Both the position numbers and the translations under genes were made by a program. A stretch of 64,000 nt of DNA from Pedobacter heparinus DSM 2366 (GTDB lineage Bacteria; Bacteroidota; Bacteroidia; Sphingobacteriales; Sphingobacteriaceae): contig NC_013061.1 of NCBI RefSeq assembly GCF_000023825.1, forward strand, positions 496,001 through 560,000. The letters are read 5' to 3'. Shown here one piece after another: positions 8,557 to 17,616 of the stretch. A model generated the notes under the pieces. That model saw only the letters and a list, made by a program, of their open reading frames with translations, did no database searches and had not been told where the DNA came from. Each line of letters starts with the position of its first letter. Within the stretch, counting starts at the first letter, position 1.

Positions 8557-8588
8557 CAAATAAACAGATTATTAAGTCGATTTAGCAA
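8557..8588 (-). promoter_or_regulatory. Probable promoter of the TMEM220-ebo operon
   Basis: Read on the minus strand: TTG (8588-8586), 21 bases, then TTTATTTG (8564-8557), which differs by one base from the Bacteroidota -7 element TAnnTTTG. The spacing fits the TTTG/N17-23/TAnnTTTG rule. Transcription would start near 8550, about 36 bases before the ATG of the TMEM220-like gene. The divergent SNF2 gene starts from the same 113-base region. Confidence 0.5.
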
Positions 8589-8627
8589 GATCATATGTAT
8601 TTTAGTTTTTTTATTGGTCATTAAACA

Positions 8628-11600
8628 TTGCAGGTGGAGAAAGTGGTTTATACCCCGGCACACGATTATATTTTAGCAGATTTTAACCTGTCGGCACTAA
8701 ACCTGTCGGATATTTTAAAGCACAATAAGGTTGGGGCAGATACCAGTGCCAAGGGTTTTTATGAACTTGTACCGGCAGAGATCAGCCTGAATTTTGCAGT
8801 TTTTGGAGATGCCGGGGGCGAGATGAACAATCCGCTTGTAACGGTCACACAAACACCCGACCGGGTATTGCTGTCCTGTTCCTGCCCCTCTGCTGCCGAT
8901 GGCTTATGTGAATTCCAGGCCCGGGCCTTGTACAACATTATGGAGCGACAGCCATTGCGCCTTTTTTTTGATGCACCGCTAAGACATAAAAAATTAAAAG
9001 AGTTTGCGCAGGATTACGGGCTGGAGCAGGAAAAGAATCCGGATGATCATTTTGAGCTCAGCTATATAAAAGGTAGTCTCGGGATCAGCCCCAAAGTCAA
9101 AACCCTGTTTCCGGTTACCCAAAAAACAAAAGCGGAACTCGCAGCGTCCCTGCTCCCAAAAAAAGAATTTAACCTGCCGGTATCCGGTGGCCTCATCAAA
9201 AAGGAAATGCAGACGATTGTGGTGTTTAGCCAGCACCGTTATTACAGTCACCTTAACATCTCACTCTATGAAGGCCAGGCCAGTCGCGATGGCAAAATAA
9301 AGAACCCCTTAAAAGCCATTGATCCTTCCGATCTGCTTTGGACTACCGAGAACATCAGTGAGCTTAAATTTCTAAACGGTGTCCTTAAATTTCAGAATAA
9401 CTACAATGCTGAAGCTTCCGGGTCCGACCTCGAAGGTTTAAGGGCACTGGCCAGAAACCCACTGGGACTCGACATCTACCTGCACGATCCTAAAATTTCG
9501 CCCAACATATCCGCCACTTCCATCAGCAGGATAAAACTTAAAATATTAGGGATAGACCTGGTCCTGTCGGTCAATGAAAAGGGCGATTTCTATGAAGTGT
9601 CGGGTAAGCTGATGCTTGATGATCAGGCTATACCTCTTGAAAACCTGAGCATCAAACATCATTATTTTATCCAGCTCGATAAAACCCTGCACCTGATCGA
9701 TAAGCCCGATTTTTTAAGGGTGATCGAATTTTTCAAAAAGCATTACGATAAAATGCTGATCCACAGGTCTAAGTTTGATGATTTTTATGAAAACATCCTT
9801 TCTAACCTGGAAGAAAAGGTTCGCATCAATTATGCTTACCTGAAGCCGGCTACCAAAAAACAGATAGAAGACAAAGGCTATGACCTGGAAAACGAACAGC
9901 TGATCTATCTGTCAGAGTCGGAAGATTTTGTGCTCATCACCCCCGTAATGCGTTATAGCAATACCGAAATCCCGGTGCTTTCGCGTAAGCAGATCATCGC
10001 AAAGGATAAATACGGCCATACTTTCAGCCTGCGGAGGGATGAAGCCGCAGAATTGCAGTTTATTGCCGACATTGCAAAGCAACATCCTTTTTTTGAAGAA
10101 CAACAGGATGAAGACCTGCGGTTAGATTGTTTTTACATGCACCGCAAGCATTTTTTGGATATAGAGTGGTTTTTAAATGCCTTTGAAGCCTGGCGCAGCA
10201 AAGGGATAACCATTCTGGGTTTTAATCAGCTAAAAAACAATAACCTGAGCCAGTACAAGGCCAACATCTCCATCAAGGTGATCAGCGGGGTCGACTGGTT
10301 CGAGACCAAAGCAAAAGTAGAATATAACGACCAGGCCATTTCTTTAAAGCACCTGCACAAATCTATCCGCAACAAGAGCAAGTTTGTAAAGCTGGATGAT
10401 GGCACAATGGGTATTTTACCGGATGAATGGATAGAAAAATTTACCAGCTATTTTAACGCAGGAGAGCTTGTTGAAGAAAGCATCCATACCCATAAGATCA
10501 ATTACAATAAGATTGCCGAGCTGTATGACGAGCAGCTCTTTGACGAATCGGTAAAAGACCAGCTGGCCTTATACCGGGCCAAACTTTCCGGCCCGGAAAG
10601 CATCCTGCCTGTTCCTGTGCCGGAAGGACTGAATGCAGAATTGCGGGGCTATCAGCAGGACGGCCTAAACTGGCTTAACTTTTTAGATGGCTTTAACTTT
10701 GGTGCTTGTCTGGCTGATGATATGGGCCTCGGAAAAACCATACAGATCATCGCATTTATATTGAGCCAGCGCAATAAGGGCCATCAGAATACCAATCTTG
10801 TGGTGGTACCGGCCTCTTTAATTTTTAACTGGCAGGCCGAGGTGGCCAAATTTGCACCTTCGTTAAAAATCCATACCGTTTATGGTGCCGACCGGCTAAA
10901 GGATATCCATCAGTTTGATCAGTATGAAATTGTGCTTACCTCTTATGGGACACTACTGGCTGATATCCGTTTTTTAAAGTCCTACTACTTTAATTACATA
11001 TTTTTAGATGAGTCGCAGACGATAAAAAATCCGGATGCCCAGCGTTATAAGGCGGTGCGTTTATTGCAATCGCGCAATAAAGTGGTATTAACCGGCACGC
11101 CGATAGAAAACAATACCTATGATCTTTATGGGCAGCTTTCTTTCGCTTGTCCCGGCTTATTGGGTTCCAGACAACAGTTTAAAGAGTTGTATGCGGTGCC
11201 CATTGATCAGTTCAAAGACAGCAAACGGGCAAAGGAACTCCAAAAAAAGATCAGCCCTTTCATTTTGAGGCGTACCAAAGAGCAGGTAGCTAAAGAGCTG
11301 CCCGATAAAACCGAAATGGTCATTTACTGCGAAATGGGGACAGAGCAACGTGAGGTTTACGAAGCCGCAGTGCAGGACATTAAAGAATATATTGAGGGCA
11401 AGGCCGAAGATGAACTGGCCAAAAGCAGCATGTACGTTTTGCAGGGCATCACCCGCTTACGGCAAATCTGTAATTCGGCCACTTTATTAAAAGACGATAA
11501 GTTCTATGGCAATGCCTCTTCCAAAATGGAAGTGCTGCTGGAACAGATCGAAAGTAAATCCCCTAACCACAAGATCCTGGTGTTTTCTCAGTTTGTAGGG

Positions 11601-12020
11601 ATGCTGGACCTGATCCGGGCCCAGCTTGGAGAGCGTGGCATTGCACATGAATACTTAACCGGCCAGACCCGCAACCGGCAGCAGGTGGTCAATTCTTTTC
11701 AGGACAATCCCGAGATACGTGTATTTCTTATCAGCTTAAAAGCCGGCGGGGTAGGGTTAAACTTAACCCGTGCCGATTATGTATACCTGGTAGACCCCTG
11801 GTGGAATCCGGCGGTAGAAAACCAGGCGATAGACCGGACTTACCGCATCGGACAGGAAAAAAATGTGGTGGCTGTACGTTTAATTTGTCCGGATACCATC
11901 GAAGAGAAGATCATGAAACTGCAAAATACCAAGAGAGACCTGGTAGATGACCTCATCAAAACCGATGTTTCCATCTATAAAACACTTTCCAAAAAAGATC
12001 TGCTCGGTTTGTTCAGTTAA
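8628..12020 (+). CDS. SNF2-family DEAD/DEAH-box helicase
   Basis: 1130 residues. The last 480 carry a full SNF2 ATPase: Walker A 'DDMGLGKTIQII' near residue 700, motif II 'DESQ' near 794 (Ser in place of the usual Ala/His), 'LTGTPIENNTYDLYG', and the C-terminal helicase motifs 'LKAGGVGLNLTRADYV' and 'NQAIDRTYRIGQ'. The N-terminal 600 residues resemble the Bacteroidota SNF2 accessory region, including a SWIM-like 'CSCPSAADGLCEF' at about 84-96. The product is probably a DNA translocase; its target is unknown. The start is TTG at 8628; a GTG two codons on is the alternative and no ATG is available before the conserved region. It stands alone, divergent from the ebo operon. Confidence 0.88.
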   Translation: MQVEKVVYTPAHDYILADFNLSALNLSDILKHNKVGADTSAKGFYELVPAEISLNFAVFGDAGGEMNNPLVTVTQTPDRVLLSCSCPSAADGLCEFQARALYNIMERQPLRLFFDAPLRHKKLKEFAQDYGLEQEKNPDDHFELSYIKGSLGISPKVKTLFPVTQKTKAELAASLLPKKEFNLPVSGGLIKKEMQTIVVFSQHRYYSHLNISLYEGQASRDGKIKNPLKAIDPSDLLWTTENISELKFLNGVLKFQNNYNAEASGSDLEGLRALARNPLGLDIYLHDPKISPNISATSISRIKLKILGIDLVLSVNEKGDFYEVSGKLMLDDQAIPLENLSIKHHYFIQLDKTLHLIDKPDFLRVIEFFKKHYDKMLIHRSKFDDFYENILSNLEEKVRINYAYLKPATKKQIEDKGYDLENEQLIYLSESEDFVLITPVMRYSNTEIPVLSRKQIIAKDKYGHTFSLRRDEAAELQFIADIAKQHPFFEEQQDEDLRLDCFYMHRKHFLDIEWFLNAFEAWRSKGITILGFNQLKNNNLSQYKANISIKVISGVDWFETKAKVEYNDQAISLKHLHKSIRNKSKFVKLDDGTMGILPDEWIEKFTSYFNAGELVEESIHTHKINYNKIAELYDEQLFDESVKDQLALYRAKLSGPESILPVPVPEGLNAELRGYQQDGLNWLNFLDGFNFGACLADDMGLGKTIQIIAFILSQRNKGHQNTNLVVVPASLIFNWQAEVAKFAPSLKIHTVYGADRLKDIHQFDQYEIVLTSYGTLLADIRFLKSYYFNYIFLDESQTIKNPDAQRYKAVRLLQSRNKVVLTGTPIENNTYDLYGQLSFACPGLLGSRQQFKELYAVPIDQFKDSKRAKELQKKISPFILRRTKEQVAKELPDKTEMVIYCEMGTEQREVYEAAVQDIKEYIEGKAEDELAKSSMYVLQGITRLRQICNSATLLKDDKFYGNASSKMEVLLEQIESKSPNHKILVFSQFVGMLDLIRAQLGERGIAHEYLTGQTRNRQQVVNSFQDNPEIRVFLISLKAGGVGLNLTRADYVYLVDPWWNPAVENQAIDRTYRIGQEKNVVAVRLICPDTIEEKIMKLQNTKRDLVDDLIKTDVSIYKTLSKKDLLGLFS

Positions 12021-12122
12021 AATTGTTGTTTCATTTTTTTAATAAAATACCTGTTTGTACAGCATATTTTTTTATCTTTAATTTTTGTCGTTAACGTACA
12101 CGAGTAAACCAAACATAACAAA

Positions 12123-13979
12123 ATGATGATCAAAAGAATGTTTTTTATGCTGTGCCTGATCTGGATGAGTGCAGCGAACCCGGCATTTAGCCAGCGGGTA
12201 TCCATTATTCCGCAACCTTTAAGTGTTGCTGAACTTCCAGGAAACTTTAAAATCAATTCCCTTACCAAAATTACTTATGATGCGGGCAATTCCGACCTGA
12301 AGTCGGTAGGCCTTCAATTTTCCGATCAGCTAAAAAAGCTGTGCGGTTACGCCTTAAAAGTACTTCCGGCTACAGCTGCTACAGGGAGCAATGTAATTGT
12401 GCTGACCACAAAAAACGCCGTAGACAGTCTGGGTGATGAAGGTTATACCTTAATTGCCAATGCAAAGGGCGTTACCATCAGCGGTAAAAAAGCACATGGC
12501 GTATTTTATGGGGCCCAAACCCTGTATCAGCTTTTGCCGGTAAAAGGAAAAAATAATACCCTTGTTGCTGCACCGCTAATTCCGGCGGTAAAAATTGCCG
12601 ATAAGCCACGCTTTGGCTGGAGGGGAATGATGCTTGACGTGGGCCGTTATTTTTACTCCGTGGAGTTTGTTAAAAAATACATCGACAACCTCGCTTTACA
12701 TAAACTGAATGTGTTTCACTGGCATTTAACCGAAGACCATGGCTGGCGCATCGAGATTAAAAAATACCCCAGACTCACTTCAATAGGCGCATGGCGCAAT
12801 GGAACGCAGTTTGCCAACAACCAGATCGATAACAACCCGCATGGCGGGTTTTACACGCAAGACCAGATCAGGGATATCGTTGCCTATGCGGCAAAACGTT
12901 ATGTAACGGTGGTTCCCGAAATTGAAATGCCGGGCCATGCTACGGCAGCCCTGGTGGCCTATCCTAACGTTTCCTGCACAGGCGGGCCTTTTAAAATGCT
13001 GACAGGATGGGGTATCCAGAAAGAAGTTTTCTGTGCCGGAAAAGAAGAGACCTTTAATTTCCTGGAAGATATCCTTTCGGAAGTTGTAGCACTCTTTCCC
13101 GGTAAATTCATCCACATCGGCGGAGATGAATGTCCTAAAGACCGTTGGAAAGTTTGCCCAAACTGCCAGGCCAGGATGAAAAAAGAAAACCTGAAAGACG
13201 AGCATGAACTGCAAAGCTATTTCATCAGGCGCATAGAAAAATTCCTGACCACCAAAAATAAAAGCATTATTGGCTGGGATGAAATTCTGGAAGGCGGCCT
13301 GGCACCTAATGCTGCTGTCATGTCCTGGAGGGGCACCGAAGGTGGTATTGCTGCAGCCAAACAATTGCATGATGTAGTGATGACCCCCTACGATTTTCTT
13401 TACCTGGATTATTATCAGGGCGAACCCTATCTGGAACCAAAGGCAATAGGTGGTAATCTGCAGCTGGAAAAGGTATACAACTATGAGCCTGTACCAGCAG
13501 TGCTTACTGCCGAGCAGGCAAAATATATTAAAGGCGTACAGGGCAATGTATGGGCAGAATTTATCCATTCGCCCGAAAAAGTAGAATACATGGCCTTTCC
13601 ACGCGCTGCTGCGATGGCCGAACTGGCCTGGACCATACCAGCCCGGAAAAGCTGGACTGATTTTAGCCGCAGGATAGAAAAGCAATACCAGCGCTACGAT
13701 GACCTGGGCATCAATTACGCCAGAAGCGCCTATAATGTATGGCATACCGTAACGGTCGACAGTGTGGCCAATAAAGCAAGGGTATCCTTTAAAACCAATA
13801 GTTATCAGCCGCAGGTGCGCTATAGCCTGGATGGTTCAGAACCAACAGTAAATTCGCTGGCCTACAGCAAACCCTTCGAAGTTAAATTACCGGTCACCAT
13901 TAAAGCAGCTACTTTTAAAGATGGCCGCCGCATGGGGGCAATCAGTTCAAGGTCAATATTTGTAGATCAGAATAAATAA
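12123..13979 (+). CDS. Beta-N-acetylhexosaminidase, GH20
   Basis: 618 residues, exported: a hydrophobic signal peptide (about 1-23) ends at 'NPAFSQ'. Next come a GH20b-type domain (about 25-150) and the GH20 barrel (about 155-500). The catalytic pair Asp335-Glu336 is in 'HIGGDE', and 'FHWHLTEDHGWRIEI' and 'GNVWAEF' are typical barrel motifs. A C-terminal 'RYSLDGSEPT' module (about 560-600) is the chitobiase/hexosaminidase C-terminal domain. It removes terminal GlcNAc or GalNAc from glycans or chitin fragments in the periplasm or outside. Its stop codon abuts the stop of the convergent helicase gene. A -7-like TATCTTTA lies at 12073-12080, but its -33 element is poorly spaced. Confidence 0.93.
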   Translation: MMIKRMFFMLCLIWMSAANPAFSQRVSIIPQPLSVAELPGNFKINSLTKITYDAGNSDLKSVGLQFSDQLKKLCGYALKVLPATAATGSNVIVLTTKNAVDSLGDEGYTLIANAKGVTISGKKAHGVFYGAQTLYQLLPVKGKNNTLVAAPLIPAVKIADKPRFGWRGMMLDVGRYFYSVEFVKKYIDNLALHKLNVFHWHLTEDHGWRIEIKKYPRLTSIGAWRNGTQFANNQIDNNPHGGFYTQDQIRDIVAYAAKRYVTVVPEIEMPGHATAALVAYPNVSCTGGPFKMLTGWGIQKEVFCAGKEETFNFLEDILSEVVALFPGKFIHIGGDECPKDRWKVCPNCQARMKKENLKDEHELQSYFIRRIEKFLTTKNKSIIGWDEILEGGLAPNAAVMSWRGTEGGIAAAKQLHDVVMTPYDFLYLDYYQGEPYLEPKAIGGNLQLEKVYNYEPVPAVLTAEQAKYIKGVQGNVWAEFIHSPEKVEYMAFPRAAAMAELAWTIPARKSWTDFSRRIEKQYQRYDDLGINYARSAYNVWHTVTVDSVANKARVSFKTNSYQPQVRYSLDGSEPTVNSLAYSKPFEVKLPVTIKAATFKDGRRMGAISSRSIFVDQNK

Positions 13980-15899
13980 TTAAAACAAAGATAAATTGGT
14001 CGTTTGCTGTGCTGCAACCGCAGCAAACGAACCATTTTTGCTCTTAGGTTTAACGTTATGCTGATCAATCCATGCTGCATAATCCTCTTTTTTAATCGGC
14101 CCTGCCAGCAGCCCCGAGGCAAGCTGTATCAAAGCCAGTTTGTTTTCAATTACCTGACGGTATTTCTGTAACAGGTGCACAATTTGCTGCTGGATTTTAT
14201 TCTTGGGCTTAATCCTGATGTTCTTGTTCACCGGATTTAAAAGCTGCATGGTAAGCTCTTTGGTAAAATAAGTATGTGCCGAAGTAATCCTTTCCTGCAA
14301 GGCAGTTAATGCTGCAAAACCTTCTTTTTGGTGCAATTGCCTTACCTGTGTTTGAAAACGTTCTGTCAAGGTCATCAGTGCCGTAAGCGAAGTATTCAGC
14401 TGTCCCATTAAAGCCTTAAATTCAGATAGGTTTGCTTTGTTTATTTCAGCGTTGCCCGAAACAACGTCCAGCCCCCTTAAAACACTGTTCAAAGAAAAAT
14501 GATCAAGTACCAGCTGCAGGATAAATTTTTCCTGTTCCCTGATCAGGATGGCATCCAGCTCCTCTTCCTTCACCGGTTTCATATAATTGATCACCTCGGT
14601 ATTCGACCTTAAACTTTCCGTGCCGATCCTTGATTTTAACACCAGTCCGTTCAGTGTTCTTACACGGCTTAAAGCCACATATACCTGGCCTGCTACGAAA
14701 GATTTGCCTGCATCAATCACCGCCTGGTCGAAGGTCAGGCCCTGGCTCTTGTGAATGGTTACCGCCCAGGCCAGCTTAACCGGATATTGCGAAAACTCGC
14801 CTACCTGCTGCTGTACAATGGCTTCTTCAGTATCGGTTTTGTATTCGAAAGAGGCCCATGAAGTTTTTTCAAGCAAAAGATCTTCCTCCTGTGGAAAGGA
14901 AATCCAGATCCCGGCCCCGTTTACCGACTTTACCTTGCCGATCTTTCCATTATAAAATTTTCTGTCTTCGCCGGTGTCGTTTTTGATGAACATGACCTGT
15001 GCACCCTCTTTCAGTTTTAAGGTTTGTTCGGCCTGCAGGCTCAGGTCCCTGAACTCTCCGCTCACTTCGGCTTCAAAAGTATATTCGGTGCCGGGCAGCT
15101 CCTCCAGCTTCTCTTTATTGATGGCATTGGCTTCCGCATTATGGGAAGTGATGATGATGGGGTTCAACCCATCCACAGCACTGAACTGCGGGTCGTACCT
15201 TTTATTTAACAGGGCCAGGCCGCTTTCATCGATCTGGTTGTTCCTGATGTCATTTAAAATCTGGATAAATTCTATTTCCGTTTGCCTGAAAACTGTGGTC
15301 AGCTCTATTTGTAGTAGTGGATAACGGCGGATCACCAGGGCATCGAAAAAGTAAGGTGAGGGGTAGGCGCGACTTAAAAACGACCAGTCTTCCCTTTTGG
15401 TTACCGGTGGCAACTGGTACAGGTCGCCAATAAGGAGCAATTGCACACCCCCAAAGGGCATATTGTTTTTTCTTACCGAACGGAGGATGGCATCAATTAC
15501 ATCCAGCAGGTCACAACGTACCATGGATACCTCATCGATCACCAGCAATTCCAGTTCATTAAACAGGCTGAGCTTATCCCTGGTATAGCTCAGGTCGGCA
15601 ACCATCGACTGTATAGAAAGGAAACCCGACTGCAGGTTTTCCAGGCTAATGTCGCCCGGGAAAAAGGAACCCGGGGGCAGTTGAAAAAAAGAATTGATGG
15701 TACTGCCTTTCGCGTTCATGGCCGCAACACCTGTAGGGGCCACAACTGCCATCTTTTTGCTGCTGCTTTCTTTGATGCGTTTCAACAAAGTAGTTTTTCC
15801 GGTTCCGGCCTTTCCGGTCAGAAAAATGTTCTGATTGGTAAAGTCAATGAAAGATAAAACCTTGTCAGAAATTGAATGGGAAGCCGCACCGTTAGTCAT
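13980..15899 (-). CDS. PIF1/RecD2-like superfamily 1 DNA helicase
   Basis: 639 residues. Walker A 'LTGKAGTGKTTLL' is at about 31-43, Walker B 'LLVIDEVSM' near 115, then 'LIGDLYQLPPV' (motif III) and 'LTTVFRQ' (motif IV). The C-terminal motor shows 'LAWAVTIHKSQGLTFD' and 'GQVYVALSRVR', the UvrD-C2-like motifs of PIF1/RecD2 helicases. Residues 430-639 form an additional helical region without a recognised domain. The likely activity is ATP-driven 5'-3' unwinding of DNA in replication or repair. It has no operon partners: the upstream gene ends in a terminator and its stop abuts the GH20 stop. Confidence 0.87.
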   Translation of the reverse strand: MTNGAASHSISDKVLSFIDFTNQNIFLTGKAGTGKTTLLKRIKESSSKKMAVVAPTGVAAMNAKGSTINSFFQLPPGSFFPGDISLENLQSGFLSIQSMVADLSYTRDKLSLFNELELLVIDEVSMVRCDLLDVIDAILRSVRKNNMPFGGVQLLLIGDLYQLPPVTKREDWSFLSRAYPSPYFFDALVIRRYPLLQIELTTVFRQTEIEFIQILNDIRNNQIDESGLALLNKRYDPQFSAVDGLNPIIITSHNAEANAINKEKLEELPGTEYTFEAEVSGEFRDLSLQAEQTLKLKEGAQVMFIKNDTGEDRKFYNGKIGKVKSVNGAGIWISFPQEEDLLLEKTSWASFEYKTDTEEAIVQQQVGEFSQYPVKLAWAVTIHKSQGLTFDQAVIDAGKSFVAGQVYVALSRVRTLNGLVLKSRIGTESLRSNTEVINYMKPVKEEELDAILIREQEKFILQLVLDHFSLNSVLRGLDVVSGNAEINKANLSEFKALMGQLNTSLTALMTLTERFQTQVRQLHQKEGFAALTALQERITSAHTYFTKELTMQLLNPVNKNIRIKPKNKIQQQIVHLLQKYRQVIENKLALIQLASGLLAGPIKKEDYAAWIDQHNVKPKSKNGSFAAVAAQQTTNLSLF

Positions 15900-15953
15900 G
15901 CCTCAAAAATAACTATTCTTGGGCAAGACTGCACAAATTCATTTTTTTCTATA

Positions 15954-15995
15954 GAAAAAAAAGCCCCCTCAGTGTTGGTCACTGCGGGGCTTTTT
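15954..15995 (-). terminator. Rho-independent terminator after the phosphoesterase gene
   Basis: Arms GCCCC...CAGTG and CACTG...GGGGC (15963-15990) with a small internal mismatch and a 4-5 base loop. On the minus strand it is followed by a run of eight U. It starts 4 bases past the stop of the phosphoesterase gene at 15999 and separates it from the helicase gene. Confidence 0.85.
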
Positions 15996-15998
15996 AAT

Positions 15999-17558
15999 CT
16001 ACTCAATTGTGTAGCTGCTTTTTTGTATAAACGAGCGGTTAAACATATCGGTAGCTTTTACTTCAATGCTGTGCCTGCCCGTTTGTAATCTGGTAGATAT
16101 AGGGCCCTTCCACAAATGTGTACTTTTTGCCGGGTTAGAGGGGCGCCTGGCTTTTTTGGTTTTATCGGTAATGCTTTTCCAGGTCGCTACTTCGGCTATA
16201 TAAAAAGGATCAAATTCAAATGTATGCTGTAAAGGCATCCAGCTGCCATCATCTATCCGATACTGCAGGATGTCATTTTTGGCACCTGTGTAAAAATTCA
16301 CATACACATAGGCTGCGGTGTCCGTATCCTTTTTTAATTTTTCAGGTGCCGTAATGCGCATCTGGGTTGTTGCACCTTCACCGGCTACTTTATAGTCAAT
16401 AATGTATTGATTTCCTTTAAAATGGATAAATCCATAACCTTTGGGGGTTCCATCCCGCATGGTAGAAACGGGCGTTCCGTTTTTATCGCTAAGCCCGGAA
16501 TAAAAATCGCCCGAGGCCGTCCCGATATTGAAATGGTGATGGGGTTTGTCCTGCAGCCATTCTGAACCCTTTACATAAAAATCCTGGCGCTGCATGTGCG
16601 TATGCGCGGATATGGAAAGGGTATGTGGAAAATCTTTCAGCAGGTTGAACAACTTAAGCCGGGTAGTCGGGCTAAACAGGAATTCGGGTTCGCTAAGGGG
16701 GATATGCATGGTCATTACCACCAGGTAATCTTTAGGCACATATTTCAGGTCCTGCTCTATAAACTTCAACTGGTCGTCCCTTAAGCCACCGTAATAACCC
16801 CTGCCGTCGCGCGGGTCAGGATACAACACATCATCCAGCACCACAAAGTGTACTTTTCCATAATTAAAAGCATAAGTTGTGGGGCCAAAATGCGCTTCAA
16901 AAGATTCATCAGATAAAGAATCTGCAGGCGCATCTGCATTCAGGTCGTGATTACCCATCATGTTGTACCATGGAATCCCTACCCGTTTAACCGCTGCGGT
17001 ATAGGCAGGGAAAAGGTCAAGCTTGTCGCCCACCTCATCGCCCATACTGATGCCGAAAGACATATTTTTAATGCCTTCTACTTCGCTGATGACGTCCTTT
17101 ACAAAATAATCTACCTGCTCCTGGTTATATACCTGCGGATCACCAAAAATCAGGGCCGTATAGTTGTCCTGTTCCCGAACAGGTTTCAGGGCAAAATTTA
17201 CAGCTGCCGGCAATGGGCCGGTAGGGGCTACACCTTTGTATTTGAATTGTGGGGAGCCCTGAGGTTTGTGGATGTAAAAGTATTGGGGCAGGTTGTCTGC
17301 ATTCAGTGGAACCTGGTAGCCAGTGGGTTTGATGACACTGATGATGTTGTCGTTCCCAACCGGTAAAGTGTAATAACCCTTGCTGTTGGTTTGCACCACT
17401 TCCTGTCCGTTGGTCACCGCAACATTGGCAATTCCCTTTTCGGTTTTGTCTTTTTTGCCATTCCCATTGGCATCGGCAAACACATAGCCCGAAGCCGTGT
17501 TTTGGGCTTTTAACGCACAGGATAGGAGTAAAAACAGGAAGAAACTGAGTGGTTTCAT
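15999..17558 (-). CDS. Secreted calcineurin-like metallophosphoesterase
   Basis: 519 residues with a signal peptide (about 1-18, cleavage near 'LKAQN'). Residues 20-110 form an SdrD/MetallophosN-like beta domain containing 'DANGNGKKD'. The phosphoesterase core has 'ALIFGDPQ' (Asp), 'ISMGDEVGD', 'MMGNHD', 'TMHIPL' and 'SAHTHMQ', a complete set of dinuclear metal ligands. The C-terminal 150 residues are a MetallophosC-type beta domain. It would hydrolyse phosphoester bonds outside the cytoplasm. It is the last gene of the SusCD/M16 group, but a strong hairpin (17576-17609) separates it from the lipoprotein gene upstream, so its expression may be reduced relative to the operon. Confidence 0.88.
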   Translation of the reverse strand: MKPLSFFLFLLLSCALKAQNTASGYVFADANGNGKKDKTEKGIANVAVTNGQEVVQTNSKGYYTLPVGNDNIISVIKPTGYQVPLNADNLPQYFYIHKPQGSPQFKYKGVAPTGPLPAAVNFALKPVREQDNYTALIFGDPQVYNQEQVDYFVKDVISEVEGIKNMSFGISMGDEVGDKLDLFPAYTAAVKRVGIPWYNMMGNHDLNADAPADSLSDESFEAHFGPTTYAFNYGKVHFVVLDDVLYPDPRDGRGYYGGLRDDQLKFIEQDLKYVPKDYLVVMTMHIPLSEPEFLFSPTTRLKLFNLLKDFPHTLSISAHTHMQRQDFYVKGSEWLQDKPHHHFNIGTASGDFYSGLSDKNGTPVSTMRDGTPKGYGFIHFKGNQYIIDYKVAGEGATTQMRITAPEKLKKDTDTAAYVYVNFYTGAKNDILQYRIDDGSWMPLQHTFEFDPFYIAEVATWKSITDKTKKARRPSNPAKSTHLWKGPISTRLQTGRHSIEVKATDMFNRSFIQKSSYTIE

Positions 17559-17575
17559 TTGACTTTATATTAAAA

Positions 17576-17609
17576 GCCCTGTCTGGGTACCGAAGTGCCC
17601 AGGCAGGGC
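17576..17609 (-). terminator. Intercistronic hairpin with UUCG tetraloop
   Basis: In the minus-strand RNA, two 15-base arms (17595-17609 and 17576-17590) pair with only two mismatches and are closed by C(UUCG)G, an unusually stable tetraloop. Four U and an AU-rich stretch follow. It begins 7 bases after the stop of the lipoprotein gene at 17617 and 17 bases before the phosphoesterase ATG. It is a terminator or attenuator, or an RNA-stabilising 3' end. Confidence 0.75.
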
Positions 17610-17616
17610 CGGGATG

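Noticed and set aside
12054..12087. Possible GH20 promoter (TTTG and TATCTTTA)
   Set aside because: The spacer is only 15 bases and the alternative -7 has an extra T, so it was not listed as a feature.
12780..13745. 321-codon open frame antisense to the GH20 gene
   Set aside because: It lies wholly within a well-supported hexosaminidase on the other strand and has no domain or signal; long antisense frames are common with this codon use.
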